A stretch of DNA of 64,000 bases, taken from Plantago major. Lineage: Eukaryota > Streptophyta > Magnoliopsida > Lamiales > Plantaginaceae. Position 1 is the first letter of the stretch. Every line of letters starts with the position of its first letter. The notes beneath the pieces are model-generated. The model did no database searches and had not been told where the DNA came from. It saw only the letters and a list, made by a program, of their open reading frames with translations. The translations under genes and the position numbers were made by a program. The DNA lies in NCBI GenBank assembly GCA_026545765.1, contig CM048840.1, positions 2,935,265-2,999,264 of the forward strand, given 5' to 3'. Shown piece by piece: positions 1-10,965 of this stretch.

Positions 1-1757
1 TGTCCGTCTCCAATCTTCCACTGAAGGAAAGGTTTAATGATATTGACACAGCGAATAATTCCTTTCCAAGTCGCACTATCTCCCGGCTTAACTTGGTACC
101 CCAAAATGCCTCTTCCCTTGAGATATTTAGCCTGTACTAGCTGCTGCCAGACTCTCTTCTTTGCTCATGATTTTCCAGGCTAATTTAGCAAGTAAAGCTT
201 CATTTCTCTCACGAGCAGTCCGTATGCCCAAACCTCCTTGGTCCTTTGGTAGTATAACTTTTTTCCAACCCACCAAGTGCAGCTTCTTCTTTTCTGTGTC
301 CTTCGACCAAAGAAAATCTCTATTCAATTTATCGAGCTTGTCACAAACATGTTCTGGGAGCCAGTTGGATTGCATAGAATAGATTGGTATAGCTGATGTC
401 AGTGATTGGATTAGTGTGGAGCGGCCAGCAAGGGAGAGAAATTTTGTTTTCCAACCACTTAATTTTGCCAAAACACGGTCAAAAGTTTCAGCATAGACTC
501 TTCCATCCATGAGACAGGTAAATCCCTAGGTATTTCCCTTGGTTTACTGTTTGCCCGAACCCAAGTATATCACTTCAAAGTTGCACGCCCTCTGATTTCG
601 AAAAGAATACCTTGGATTTTGTTGGATTAAGTTTTAACCCTGAAACTTTGCAGAACTTGTTCAGAATCCGCCTCACAGTTCGGGCAGTAGAGAGCTCCGC
701 TTTTCCCATCAAGATGAGGCCATCCGCAAAAAAGAGATGTGACAGGGTGGGGCCAGCCCTGCACGGCACAATCGGCTTCCATTGTTTCCTTTCTACTGCT
801 TCATTGATCATATACGACAACCTCTCAATACACAAGACGAACAAATACGGGGACAAGGGATCGCCTTGACGGAGTCCACAAGAGTGTTCGAAGGCATCTA
901 GTGGTTCACCGTTCCAGAGTATTTTAGTTGTCGCATTCTTCACACAGAACATTATGAGCTTGATTAAATCTGCTGGAAATTTAAACGCTCTTAAGGTATC
1001 CTCCAGAAACACCCAATTCACTTTATCATATGCCTTCTCAAGATCGAGCTTCATAATCATACAACCAACTTTTTTTTTCTTCTTTGAACGCAGAGAATGG
1101 AGAATCTCCTGAAGAACAAAAATATTATCTTGCGTATTTTTAGTCTCATTGTCACACACTTTTGTAACAAACTTAACATTGCAGAGAGAAATTGGCCGAA
1201 ATTCTGAAATCAAAGTTGGGTTCTGTACCTTTGGTATGAGCATCAAGTTTCGAAATGCAGCCTGGATAAATTGTAGAAGTGATTGCGATAGCCATGCCCA
1301 ACCTTTTTGGAAGAAAATAGCCTGCAACCCGTCTGGACCAGGGGCTTTATACGCATTCGTCGCCCACACTACCTCTCTTAATTCTTTCAAGTCAACCATG
1401 GTACTCAGTTTGTTGGCTTCCTCCAAATTCAGGCAGACCTGGAATTTAGAAATATCCAGCTGATGTTCTTCCCCGTTCTGGCTTGGGTTTCTTTCCTTGA
1501 ATAGATTTGAGAAGTATGATACTGCGTGTTCTCGCAACAGTTCATCTGACTTAACCCATTCATCATCTATTTTAAGCATAATTATCCTGTTTCTCCTTCT
1601 TCGGACCATTGTGGATCTATGGAAGAACTTTATGTTACATTCTCCATCTACGAGCCACTTTATTCGGGATTTTTGGAACCACAAAAGTTCCTCTTGATAC
1701 AAGATTTGATTGTGCTCCTCAATCAGTTCGAGCTCGAGATTAGCTAAGAATTTATTG
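1..1757 (-). pseudogene. LINE ORF2, reverse transcriptase part, truncated by the window edge
   Basis: The open stretch 1,702-575 (375 codons) holds the non-LTR reverse transcriptase: KAPGPDGLQAIFFQK (finger), FRPISLCNVKF, KLDLEKAYDKVNW (first catalytic Asp), GLRQGDPLSPYLFVL, and the catalytic box near 740, which reads FADG instead of FADD. The stretch 510-127 continues with the downstream region (LSGWKTKFLSLAGRSTLIQSL, GGLGIR) that links the polymerase to the zf-RVT domain. Loss of the second Asp in the FADD box would abolish polymerisation. A frame break separates 575 from 510. The 3' end of the element and any RNase H are outside the window. Confidence 0.85.
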
Positions 1758-1759
1758 TA

Positions 1760-3936
1760 CAGTGAAACCTCTATAAATTAATACTCGATAAATTAATAAC
1801 CTCGATAAAATTAATAATTTGTCCAGTCCCAACTTGGGACCAGTACAAATTTGGACTCCAATCGATAAAATAATAAGATAATAATTTTTTTGAAACCCCA
1901 GTTTATATATATCGGTCCCAATGAAACTATAAATTAATAATTACTAAAAAATTCCATATATATATGTGTGATCGATACACTTCAAAATTCTAAGATTGTT
2001 TAGTAAAAAATGAATCTATAGTCACTTGTTTTTTGTTGAACTTCAAATCTATATTGAGTTCATCTTTAAATCTCCCATCAGACTAAAGAGTCGTGCAATT
2101 GTCTTCTCGTATTGCAATAAAAAGTTGTGAAGAGTTGTTGCCGCTTGCAATGCTTCTCTTCGAGTGACCGGTTCCAAAGCTATTGAATCATCATCAGCTT
2201 CATCATCAACCGGATTTTGAATGGTATCCGCCACAATTTCTTCAATACTTTGAACCTCGTACCATTTATTATTTTCACCAGGATAATCTAACAAGTGATT
2301 CACATCCATTTTGTGCCGATAATGCATACCCATAATCAAGTTCTCAAGCTCACAAATGTCTTCTCTAGAATTTGCATCGTTTAAATCACTTGAGCCGGTT
2401 GGATAAGCCGAACGAATTTTGCAGTGTCGAAAGCAATTTGCTATGGCCTCTTGTTGCACATTTCTCCAAGATGAGACGGCCAAATTGATAGCATCTAAAA
2501 CATTAATCTTTTCCAGAGAAGAAATGTCCAACTCATAACCTTCCAAAATCTTACGGTAAAACCTTTTCTAGTAGTACATTTTAAAGGCTCTAATTATCCC
2601 TGCTTCACATGGTTGAATTTTTGAAGTCATGTTTGGCGGTAGAAAAAACAACTCAATGTTTTGTAACCCTGGGATATTATTTGAATGGGCTGGACAATTA
2701 TCCACTACCAAGAGAATTTTTTTACCGTGCATTTGTTCATCCAGCCAACGAACATATTCTTCAAAAAGCAACCCAGTCATCCATGCTCTTTTGTTGGCAC
2801 AGTATTCACAATCTAGGCTATTCATGTTGATATTCTTAAAACAACGTGGCTTTGCATACTTACCAATGATCCATAGAGGAATTTTTTCCGAGCCATCCTC
2901 ATTGCAACAAATAACAATTGTAAGCCTTTCCTTGTCATGTTTCCTACCTTCAAGTTGTTTTGTTGCAAGTGAATGGTCAGCTTGTAACCTGTAAAACAAA
3001 CCAGTTTCATCCATATTAAAAACATCTTTCATAGGAAATTGATCAATTTTTTCCCTTATAGACTCCAATTTCTTCTCCATATCATGTGTGTCGACTGAGC
3101 CACTTTCTCGAAAACGACGATATGGTTTGATACCATGCCTTAACTTGAATTTCTCAAGCCAGCCTTCTGAAAGTTTATGCTCTGAAGGATCATGGGGATA
3201 CAAAAGCTTCAGCATCTCAACTGCCTTCTCGAACTCTATGATTAGCTCTCCTGTTATATTCACACGCTCTTGATGTTGGAGAAACCATTCATAAACAACT
3301 TTCTCCATGTCCGGGTACTTGGTTGGTTTGTGACGCTTGGAATCCACCTTTGTCAAAGTCAGCTGATAGAAACTCTGATGATCGCTTGAGAGTGTTTGAT
3401 ATTGTTCCTTGACTAACTTTCAAATTGAAAGTTTTGTCAACCCACTGTACCAAATCTTGTTGAGTGCATCCTTGATGATCTCTCTTATACTCGCATAACA
3501 GTTTTTGTTGTTGATTGGTCATGGTTGATTTTTGAACACCTTTCAGATTAGGAGCCATAGTTGATGTGATTTTAAAATTTTTCAATGGCCATTTTATAGT
3601 GATCAATTTATAACCATGTTTAATGTACTACGTTGGTACCATGGACCAACTTTTTGGTACGATGAACTAACTTTTTACTTATTAAAAAACAATGAACTTG
3701 ACAAATTCAATTAATTTGTGAATGTGAATTCATAGAATGTTAATTGAAACTTGTTTTTCTAATTTTTCATCTCTAACTAGTATACATTGTAACTAGTATA
3801 TTGGACTTGAAAATTTATAGGTCATACGTAAAACCTCTTTAAATTAATAAATTATTAATTTATCGATATAATAATATCTCGCTAAATTAATAAAATATCC
3901 TGGTCCCAACATTATTAATTTATAGAGGTTTTACTG
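1760..3936 (-). mobile_element. pogo/Tigger-like DNA transposon inside the LINE
   Basis: The 2,177-base element is flanked by TA on both sides (1758-1759 and 3937-3938), the target duplication of the Tc1/mariner/pogo superfamily. The left end starts CAGTGAAACCTCTATAAATT and the right end, reverse-complemented, starts CAGTAAAACCTCTATAAATT: inverted ends of more than 20 bases with one mismatch. Further AT-rich subterminal repeats of the type CTCGATAAATTAATAA and TTGGGACCAG occur near the ends. It carries one transposase gene on the minus strand. The two sides of the LINE ORF2 resume directly outside the TA pair. Confidence 0.92.
2049..3558 (-). pseudogene. pogo-like transposase (CENP-B-type HTH plus DDE_1), disrupted
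   Basis: The protein begins MAPNLKGVQKS with an N-terminal CENP-B-type helix-turn-helix (QQKLLCEYKRDHQGC to SNTLKRSSEFL). After a frame change near 3,350 comes a second HTH (EKVVYEWFLQHQERVNI to WLEKFKLRHGI) and then the DDE_1 nuclease. Catalytic Asp are visible in FNMDETGLFY and LLVVDNCPAHS. The third acidic position reads QPCEAGIIRAFK, with Glu where this family usually has Asp. An in-frame stop at 2568-2570 precedes the C-terminal 165 codons (2,546-2,049). One frameshift and one stop make it inactive. The upstream in-frame ATG at 3,606 is less likely, because it adds residues not typical of the family. The family cuts and pastes DNA at TA sites. Confidence 0.85.
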
Positions 3937-3938
3937 TA

Positions 3939-4885
3939 CCTTTCTGACAATGATTTCTGTATGCCGGCTAGCCTGGCAAGAGCCTTCTTCTTCCTTCAAA
4001 ATATATTCCCGAAGTGCTCTTTATTCCATGGTATCAATTTATCTGGGACTTGTGAAATCGCAAGGCTAATGTCACTGCTATTATCCCAAATATGTCTCAA
4101 GATGGGTTCGCAATCCGGGTGTGTAAACCAAGCAGCCTCGAACCGGAAAGGACGATTCGTTGTGGGAGTATCCAACCTGTAACAGTTAGTCATAATCGGG
4201 TGATGATCTGACTTAGTACGCAGGAGATGTATCACAGCGTTATCAGGGAACTTCTCTATCCAAAGTGCATTGGCCATAGCTCGGTCAATGCGTTCCTTGA
4301 TGATTTGCCCAGATTCCCTCTTGTTGGTCCAAGTAAAGGTAGGTCCGTGAAAGCCTAGATCTTGTAAATCACTAAACCACACGCAGCCATGCTTTGCTGG
4401 AAGAACATTAACCTGTTTACCGAAGTCACTCGACCACCTTGTTTTTCATGTGAGTATCCGATTTAGAGTCCTCGTGACAAGCCGTATGATTCTTTTCAAA
4501 TAGCTTCCATGCTCTTAAAAATTCTGACTTTATCTTGCCTTCTTGGCTTCGCATAAATTCCAGACACCATCCACTTATCTTGTCGTCACAGCCCTATGAG
4601 TGCATGAATTCCTTGATCCTCAATGTCGAGAATTTCAACATCTACATCCTCTTTGTTCCACAACATCTAGACATCCCATCCGTTGGTGCGATTATCCACT
4701 TAGAAAACCCTAGAAAAAGGGCGATATCATAAGCATTATGTTCTTAAACTCTTGTCTCCAACCGAAAAACCACTAGCGGGTTATGTACTCTTACAAGATC
4801 ACGAAAGTTTCTACGAAAACTTTCACTACTCGCTTCCTCGCGCTCCTCCTCGCGCTCCAAGAAACAACTTTCATGTTAGCCATGT
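3939..4885 (-). pseudogene. LINE ORF2, endonuclease part
   Basis: Reading leftward from about 4,885, the frames resemble the start of a plant L1 apurinic-type endonuclease (MKVVSW, then a basic stretch, then a WNKEDVDVEI-like segment near 4,660). The clearest open stretch (4,382-3,996, 128 codons) contains the C-terminal endonuclease core: GFHGPTFTWTNKR, ERIDRAMAN and the catalytic SDHHPI segment. These fit the EEP nuclease fold that nicks target DNA for target-primed reverse transcription. Several stops and frame changes occur upstream of 4,382. The left edge is the TA duplication of the pogo-like insertion; the same protein resumes at 1,757. Confidence 0.75.
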
Positions 4886-5062
4886 GTAGATGATAGGGAT
4901 GTAGTGGGTATTCAATACCCCACCCCATCCATGACGCAATCAGCTGACGCATCGCTTCTAATATCAATAGTTTATGTCGAACTCGTTCCCAATCGCTCAG
5001 GGTGTAAATCTGCCAACCTATCAGTTGGTTTATAGAGAAGACAATATTTGTGTGAATTGGTT

Positions 5063-5201
5063 GTCTCATTACTATGTGGGTCTATCCCAATATATACACA
5101 ATACACATTTACATATAAGGAAAACATGTAATTAAAATCTTTACATAATATATTCAATGATTTAAGCTATGGAAGCTTCTACATAATTATCATCCTTAAT
5201 A
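5063..5201 (-). repeat. 3' LTR of the short-LTR copia
   Basis: This segment matches 9030-9169 with a handful of differences. It directly abuts the TGGTT duplication at 5058-5062. The RNase H reading ends inside it, so the terminal coding bases overlap the LTR. The LTR ends are not the usual TG/CA, so the boundary could be off by one or two bases. Confidence 0.75.
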
Positions 5202-8200
5202 CGCCCCAGCAAAATGGACGTGCCGTCGGCCACGGAGATTTTGGAGCGCAGACCAAGAAACCGAGTGCTGGCTTGGGGCTTGGTAAGGACATCGGCGAGC
5301 TGATCCTGTGTATTAACATATGCCACGGAGAAAATGCCCTTTGTCGATAGATCTCGGACAAAATGGAGGTCTAAGGTGATGTGTTTCATACGAGAGTGCA
5401 TAATTGGGTGAAGTGCAAGGCGAGTAGCACCCATGTTATCGTAAAGAAGGCGAGGTGGAGATGTAAGAGATACGCCGAGTTCACGAAATAACTGGGATAT
5501 CCAACATACTTCAGCAGCCGTAGAAGCAAGAGCGCGATATTCGGCCTCGATGGATGATCGCGCAACCCCTGTTTGTTTTCGTGAACGCCAAGAAATCGGA
5601 CTCGAGCCAAAAAATATAATGTATGCTGAGGTAGACTTGCCATCCCTCAAGTCACCACCAAAGTCAGAATCCGAATAAGCAGTCAAAGACAACGATGTCG
5701 GCTTACGTATAAGCAACCCATGATGTAGAGTACCTTTGAGATATCACAACAGACGCTTAACAGCGAGCCAATCATCAAAAGTAGGGGAAGACATCGATTG
5801 TGCAAGACGGTTGACAGTGAATGAAATATCAGGTCGTGTCAACGACAAGTACTGTAAACTACCAATGGCACTTCGGTACTCAGAGTGATCGACAGAATCG
5901 GACACCGTCAAGTGGGATGACGTAGCCATAGGAGTGCGAACAGCCTTGGCACCATCCATATGATGGCGACGTAGGAGATCAACAATGTACTTATGTTGCG
6001 ATAAGAACAGGCCATCACGACACCGTGCCACCTCAACACCAAGAAAGAATGAGAGAGTCCCCAAGTCTTCTACGGCAAAACGAGTGTGTAAGTGTTTGGT
6101 GAGGGTCGTGAGAAGTAGTGAACTCGAGCCTGTCAAAATGATATCGTCAACATATATCAACACCAACATGTAGTCCTTTTCATGGCGATATATAAACAAG
6201 GACGTATCAGCCTTAGATTGGCAGAAACCAAAGTCAAGAAGTGGAGAGCTAAGAGCATGATACCAAGCGCGCGGAGCTTGTCGAAGTCCATAAAGTGATT
6301 TCCGAAGAGAACAAACATGACTGCGTTGAGATTTATCAACAAAACCAGGCGGTTGAACCATAAAGACGGGCTCAGAGAGAGAACCGTGTAGGAATGCATT
6401 GTTGATATCAAGTTGACGAAGTTCCCACCCATAGAACAAGGCCATATGAAGGACCGTACGGATTGTAACCGGTTTAATAACGGGGCTAAAGGTTTCCCGA
6501 TAATCTACGCCGGGCCGTTGATGGAAGCCTTTGGCAACAAGACAGACTTTAAAGCGATCAATAGTGCCATCAGGTTTTCTTTTAATAGTGAAGACCCATT
6601 TGCATCCAATAATATTAGAATCGGGAGGAGGTGGAACAAGTTCCCAAGTCCCATGCTGTGTAAGAGCAGTATATTCATCAGCCATGGCTGCACGCCATCG
6701 AGGATCTTTTAGGGCTTGAGTAACTGAAGTGGGTTCAACATCACTTGGTAAAGGATGATGGGTAGCAACATGAGCTGTCGGGTGAAGAGACGGTGGCAAG
6801 GAAGTGACATAGCCGTCCAATTTGGAGGAAATTGAGCGAGTGCGAGTACTCTGTCGTGGCAGGAGCTGGTTTTCCAAACTAGTTTCATCATTATTAGTTG
6901 TTGGGCCCGCTAATGGTGGTGAAGCAGGTCCGGAAGACGGGCCAATAGATGGTGAGTCAGAGTTAGACGAAGATGAGCGGGTTGAGTCGGAGGGTTGTGG
7001 AGAGGACATTTCAACAGACACCCCAATAGAAGTGCTTGCGGGAGCCGGCCAAACTTCCTCCGGATGATTGGTCGTACTAGAAGGCTGCGTAGAAAAATCA
7101 GCAAAGGCATTTTCTCGAAATTGCACATGGCGAGATATATATAAACGACCTGTCGCAGAGTCAAAACATTTGTATGCACTTTGTGAGGTGGAGTACCCCA
7201 TGAAAATACAAGGCGAGAAGCTGGTTCCAACTTGTTAGAAGTATACGGCTTAAGCCACGGGTAGCAGATACAACCAAATGCTCGCAATTTTGAATAATTT
7301 GGTTTTTGCTGAAATAGGGCCTCGAAAGGACTTAAATTCTGAAGCAATGGTGTCGGCATGCGATTGATAAGATAGACTGCTGTTTGAAGTGCAAAAGACC
7401 AAAATTGTTGTGGGAGTTTGGCAAAGTGAAGTAAAGCTTTGCCTGTCTCAACAACATGGCGATGGCGACGCTCATCAATACCATTTTGCTCAGGAGCATG
7501 TGGTGCTGTAGTAAGCCAACTAATACCCTTGTTAGACAAGTAAGAGCGCAAAGCAATAAATTCACCTCCGTTATCATTGTAAAGATTTTTAATGGAAAAA
7601 CCAAATTGTTTTTCCACCAACGGGCAAAATTGTTCAAAGACCTGTTTCACTTGAGATTTATTTTCCAAGGGATAGAGCCAACAATACTTAGTGTATAAAT
7701 CAACCAATATCAGATAAAACCGATAATCATCAACAGACAAAACAGTTGGACCCCACACGTCAGCATATATGTAATGTAATGGATGCTGAGCAGTAAAGGA
7801 TGAGCCTGTAAATGGTAACTTATGAGTCTTAGAGCAAAAACAAGAGTCACATGCCGTATCCGACATACCGGATTTATTCAAAAGCGGCAACTTATTGTTT
7901 GAAATAATTGAAAGACAAATGCAACGAGATGGGTGACCCAAACGAGCATGTCAATTCGCTAAAGTGGTTCGCAGTCCAAGAGTATTAAAATTTGATGTAG
8001 AATGCAGCATTGGTGGCTGCAAAAAGTAAGTCCCTTTATCAACTTTGCCTTGAGCCAGCGGCGCCCCCGTGATACGATCCTTCACAATAAAAGACGATGG
8101 AAAAAATTCCACAGATACATTATTCGCTTTAGTAAACTGATGTATGGAGAGTAAATTTTGTTGGGCCTGAGGCACACATAAAACATTATCCAAACGAAAT

Positions 8201-9029
8201 GTGCGTGAAGGAAATGTAAAAGAGAGGTACCGGTGTGTGAAATCGGCATAGATGAACCATCTGTAAGTTGGACTTCCTCTGTACCATCATACTTAGAATG
8301 AAGCGAGAGATTGCCAAGGTCAGAGGTGATATTATGAGAGGCTCCCGAGTCCAACATCCAAGAATTTGTTGGTGCTCGTAGGTTCGGGGATCGAGCAAGA
8401 TTAGCGGAGGCATTCAACGCTGCTTGAAGTTTACGACATTGGAGGGCCTTATGTCCTGGAAAGTCACAAGATCGCAAAAATCGGCGAGTATCATTAGAAA
8501 AGTTAAAATTTATCGATTTTTGCCTTTGGAGTATTTATTTCGTGACCATTGTAGTTTCTATTACCACCATTACCTTTATAACCAAAAGAATTGGAGTTAT
8601 GTTGTTTCGATGTGGGCAAATGCAGGTGGTGTGTGCCCAATTGGCGTAAACAACCAGTCACTTGAGGATCGTAAAACCATCAACAAACTTCTCTTGTGCT
8701 GTCAACAAATTGAGAAGCTGAGGAAAGGTAACAGAGGTAGGTAAAGACCGTATGGACGTAACAATGTCTCGATATTTCGGGCCAAGACCATTCGATACAT
8801 AGAGTGTGAAATCATCATCACCAAGAGGAGAATCAATTCAGGCTAGTTCATCAGCCTTGGATTTAAGGTAGTGAACAAATTCCGCTACGGGTCGAGATCC
8901 AATTCGCGCACTTGTGATCTCAGATTTCAATTGCATCACCCGCGAACGGGATTTACTCGCAAATATATGGTGAATAGCTTCCCACGCAGTAGCAAAGGTC
9001 GTGTAGGAGGTGATGTAAGGGCTAACCTC

Positions 9030-9169
9030 GTCTCATTACTATGTGGGTCTATCCCAATATATACACAGTACACATTTACATATAAGAAAAACATGTAATT
9101 AAAATTTTTACATAATATATTCCATGATTTAAGCTATGGAAGCTTCTACATAATTATCATCCTTAATAT
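9030..9169 (-). repeat. 5' LTR of the short-LTR copia
   Basis: This is the second copy of the 140-base terminal repeat. LINE ORF1 sequence resumes immediately to its right after TGGTT (9170-9174). Differences from the left copy are few, so the insertion is not very old by eye. Confidence 0.75.
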
Positions 9170-10822
9170 GGTTCTCCTCCATTGGTATTATATGAACTCT
9201 CACCTCGAACTCCCATACCGTCGACGGGATTTCCATTACATCAATTACTCGTTCGCCTCTTGTCGTTCGTAATATCTTGGAGAGCCCTTGGAAAAGGTGG
9301 GTTAGTGTTTCTATCACTGGATTTTCCACCCATGGACCATCAACATGCCGTTGTGAAAGTGAATCTCCAGGTTCTCCGGATCGATTTCCATAATGTCCAT
9401 GTTGTCGTCCATCTGAAGCTACTGTCTGAGGTTGTTCTTCGTCACCTTCTGGACTAATTATGTGGAACAAATTATTGCAGAAAGTGTTCATCGGGTTAGG
9501 TTCTTTAATAACCACTCCTGTTGCATTTCTTCTTTGTGGGTTATTATTCACCTTTTGGGCCTGAACTTTCTGGGCTTGCGCAATCCCTCTAGGATTAAGA
9601 TTTCTTGGCAGAATACGTTTCCCAGAGGAATTGGGTTGGGCGCCACTCTGCTTCCTGGCTTGTATCTTTTCCAGTATCACTTGGGCCCGGCCCAGTTACA
9701 AAATTGGGCCCATTCCTGCTTGGATTCTGTTTCTGATTTTTCTGGGGATTTCGCTGCTGTGTCATCGGAGCCTTCCCAGTGTTCCGGCCAGAAAACCCCG
9801 GTTTCTTCTACCGGCGCTCTACCACCATCCACTCCCCATATTCCTTATTCCTAGCTTTTTCTAGCAGCCAGTTCGAGCCATTATCTTCTTCCACATCCAC
9901 TGAGGTTTGGGTATTCTCCGTATTTGCACAAGTCATGATCTTTCTCTCCTATTGGTGCATTCGATTGTTTCATCATGGTGCATTCGCCAATAGTATGTCC
10001 TACTCTTCCACAACTATGGCATATGTACGGGAGGTTTTCGTACACCACTTGGTAGATTTTACCACGTATATAGATCCCTATCTCCAAAGGTTTGTTAGTT
10101 TCAACTTCAACACAGAAGTGTGCAAACCGTCCTCTTTTTGCTGTGAATGTATTTCCGTCAATTTTCAGAGGTGAGCCGATGCAACTAGCCAGTGATTGGA
10201 TTACGGATTCTCTAAACATCTCAATCGGAAGGTTCAAGATCCGTACCCATGAGATAGCCGTTTCCACCTTGTCCTTATCTGCTCGGAAGTTTGGTGTCCA
10301 TTGTCTGACTGATAAGAAGCTTCCTGCCAACTGCCAAGGTCCCTTGGTAAGAATCATGGTCCTTTTCTCTGCACTAAGACCCTTCACACAGTAGTAATTG
10401 TAGCCTGAATCCATGAGTTCAAAGAAATTTCCATGTAGAGACCACATGGATTCCAATTTGGTGAGTAACGTAGGGGAGAACCAAGGTTTTCCAATCACCT
10501 TAATAACCACTGTATTAGTCCAGGGACGAACCATGAGATCATGCAACTCCTGTTTAAATTCTACTTGTTTGAACGGGATCTCCGGCGTTGGATTTGAGAT
10601 CTTAATTTGCTTGCGTTCAGAAGCATGTTTTTCCTTATCCATTTTCACATCGGATGGTTTGGACTGATTGTAGGCCTTGCTTGCGTACGTCAGAGGCAGC
10701 ACTGCTATGTTTTCTTCATCAATAGTCACAATATTTTCTGGTGATTCATCCATGTCAGTGTCCATGGTAGAGCTATCACCAACTGATCGTTGTCTTTTTT
10801 GTGTGCGAGGTTCGGTATCCAT
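9170..10822 (-). pseudogene. LINE ORF1 remnant (DUF4283 plus CCHC zinc knuckle)
   Basis: The first open stretch (10,822-9,881, 313 codons) begins with a charged, Lys/Asp/Glu-rich leader. A DUF4283-type RNA-binding region follows at about residues 90-230, with the typical core around GKPWFS, GPWQLAGSFLSV and SWVRILNLPIEMF. A CCHC knuckle follows at C268, C271, H276, C281. In plant L1 elements this protein coats the element RNA. The reading continues leftward in another frame (9,680-9,170), rich in Pro/Gln/Asn as expected for the ORF1 tail, and is cut by the copia insertion whose edge is at 9169. At least one frame disruption lies between the two stretches, so it is called a pseudogene. The start at 10,822 is chosen because it is the first ATG and precedes the usual acidic leader. 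Confidence 0.8.
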
Positions 10823-10965
10823 ATCACAGAGCGGTGGGGGAGAGGAGAAGAGAAGATTACTACCGGATGTAGGTTTCCGGTGGAGAGCGGCGGCCTTAGG
10901 GTTTTTTCCTAAGGAGAGAGCATATTTTCTCGCCTTGATATATCGATTTTTCCTTTCTTCTACTT

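Larger units (their letters stand above)
5063..9169 (-). mobile_element. Ty1/copia retrotransposon with short LTRs (Ale/Retrofit-like), broken
   Basis: The element lies on the minus strand inside the LINE ORF1/ORF2 junction. It is bounded by matching ends of about 140 bases and by TGGTT on both sides (5058-5062, 9170-9174), a 5-base target duplication. Protein remnants run in copia order from right to left: gag with a zinc-knuckle remnant (about 9,000-8,400), protease (DSGASHNIT, about 8,350), integrase (about 7,940-7,200), reverse transcriptase (about 6,770-5,750, with YVDD) and RNase H (about 5,716-5,162). Integrase before reverse transcriptase identifies copia rather than gypsy. Short LTRs and the compact size fit the Ale/Retrofit lineage, which is an inference. 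It is a fossil with roughly five or more breaks. Confidence 0.88.
1..10965 (-). mobile_element. L1-type LINE, split by two later insertions, 3' end outside the window
   Basis: Read on the minus strand, the order is 5' leader (about 10,965-10,823), ORF1 with DUF4283 and a CCHC knuckle (10,822 leftward), then ORF2 with an endonuclease (about 4,885-3,939) and reverse transcriptase (1,757-1). This is the layout of plant L1 elements. Two insertions interrupt it: a copia element (5063-9169) and a pogo-like transposon (1760-3936), each with its own target duplication. Removing them leaves about 4.7 kb of LINE in the window. The poly(A) end and the LINE's own target duplication lie beyond position 1. 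ORF1 and ORF2 both carry stops and frame changes, so the copy is dead. The 5' boundary is approximate, since I saw no clean edge; it is judged by the end of the leader that precedes the ORF1 start. Confidence 0.85.

Noticed and set aside
2049-3558. A host CENP-B-like or jerky-type gene
   Set aside because: The coding region sits between TA-flanked inverted ends and is disrupted, so it is the element's transposase.
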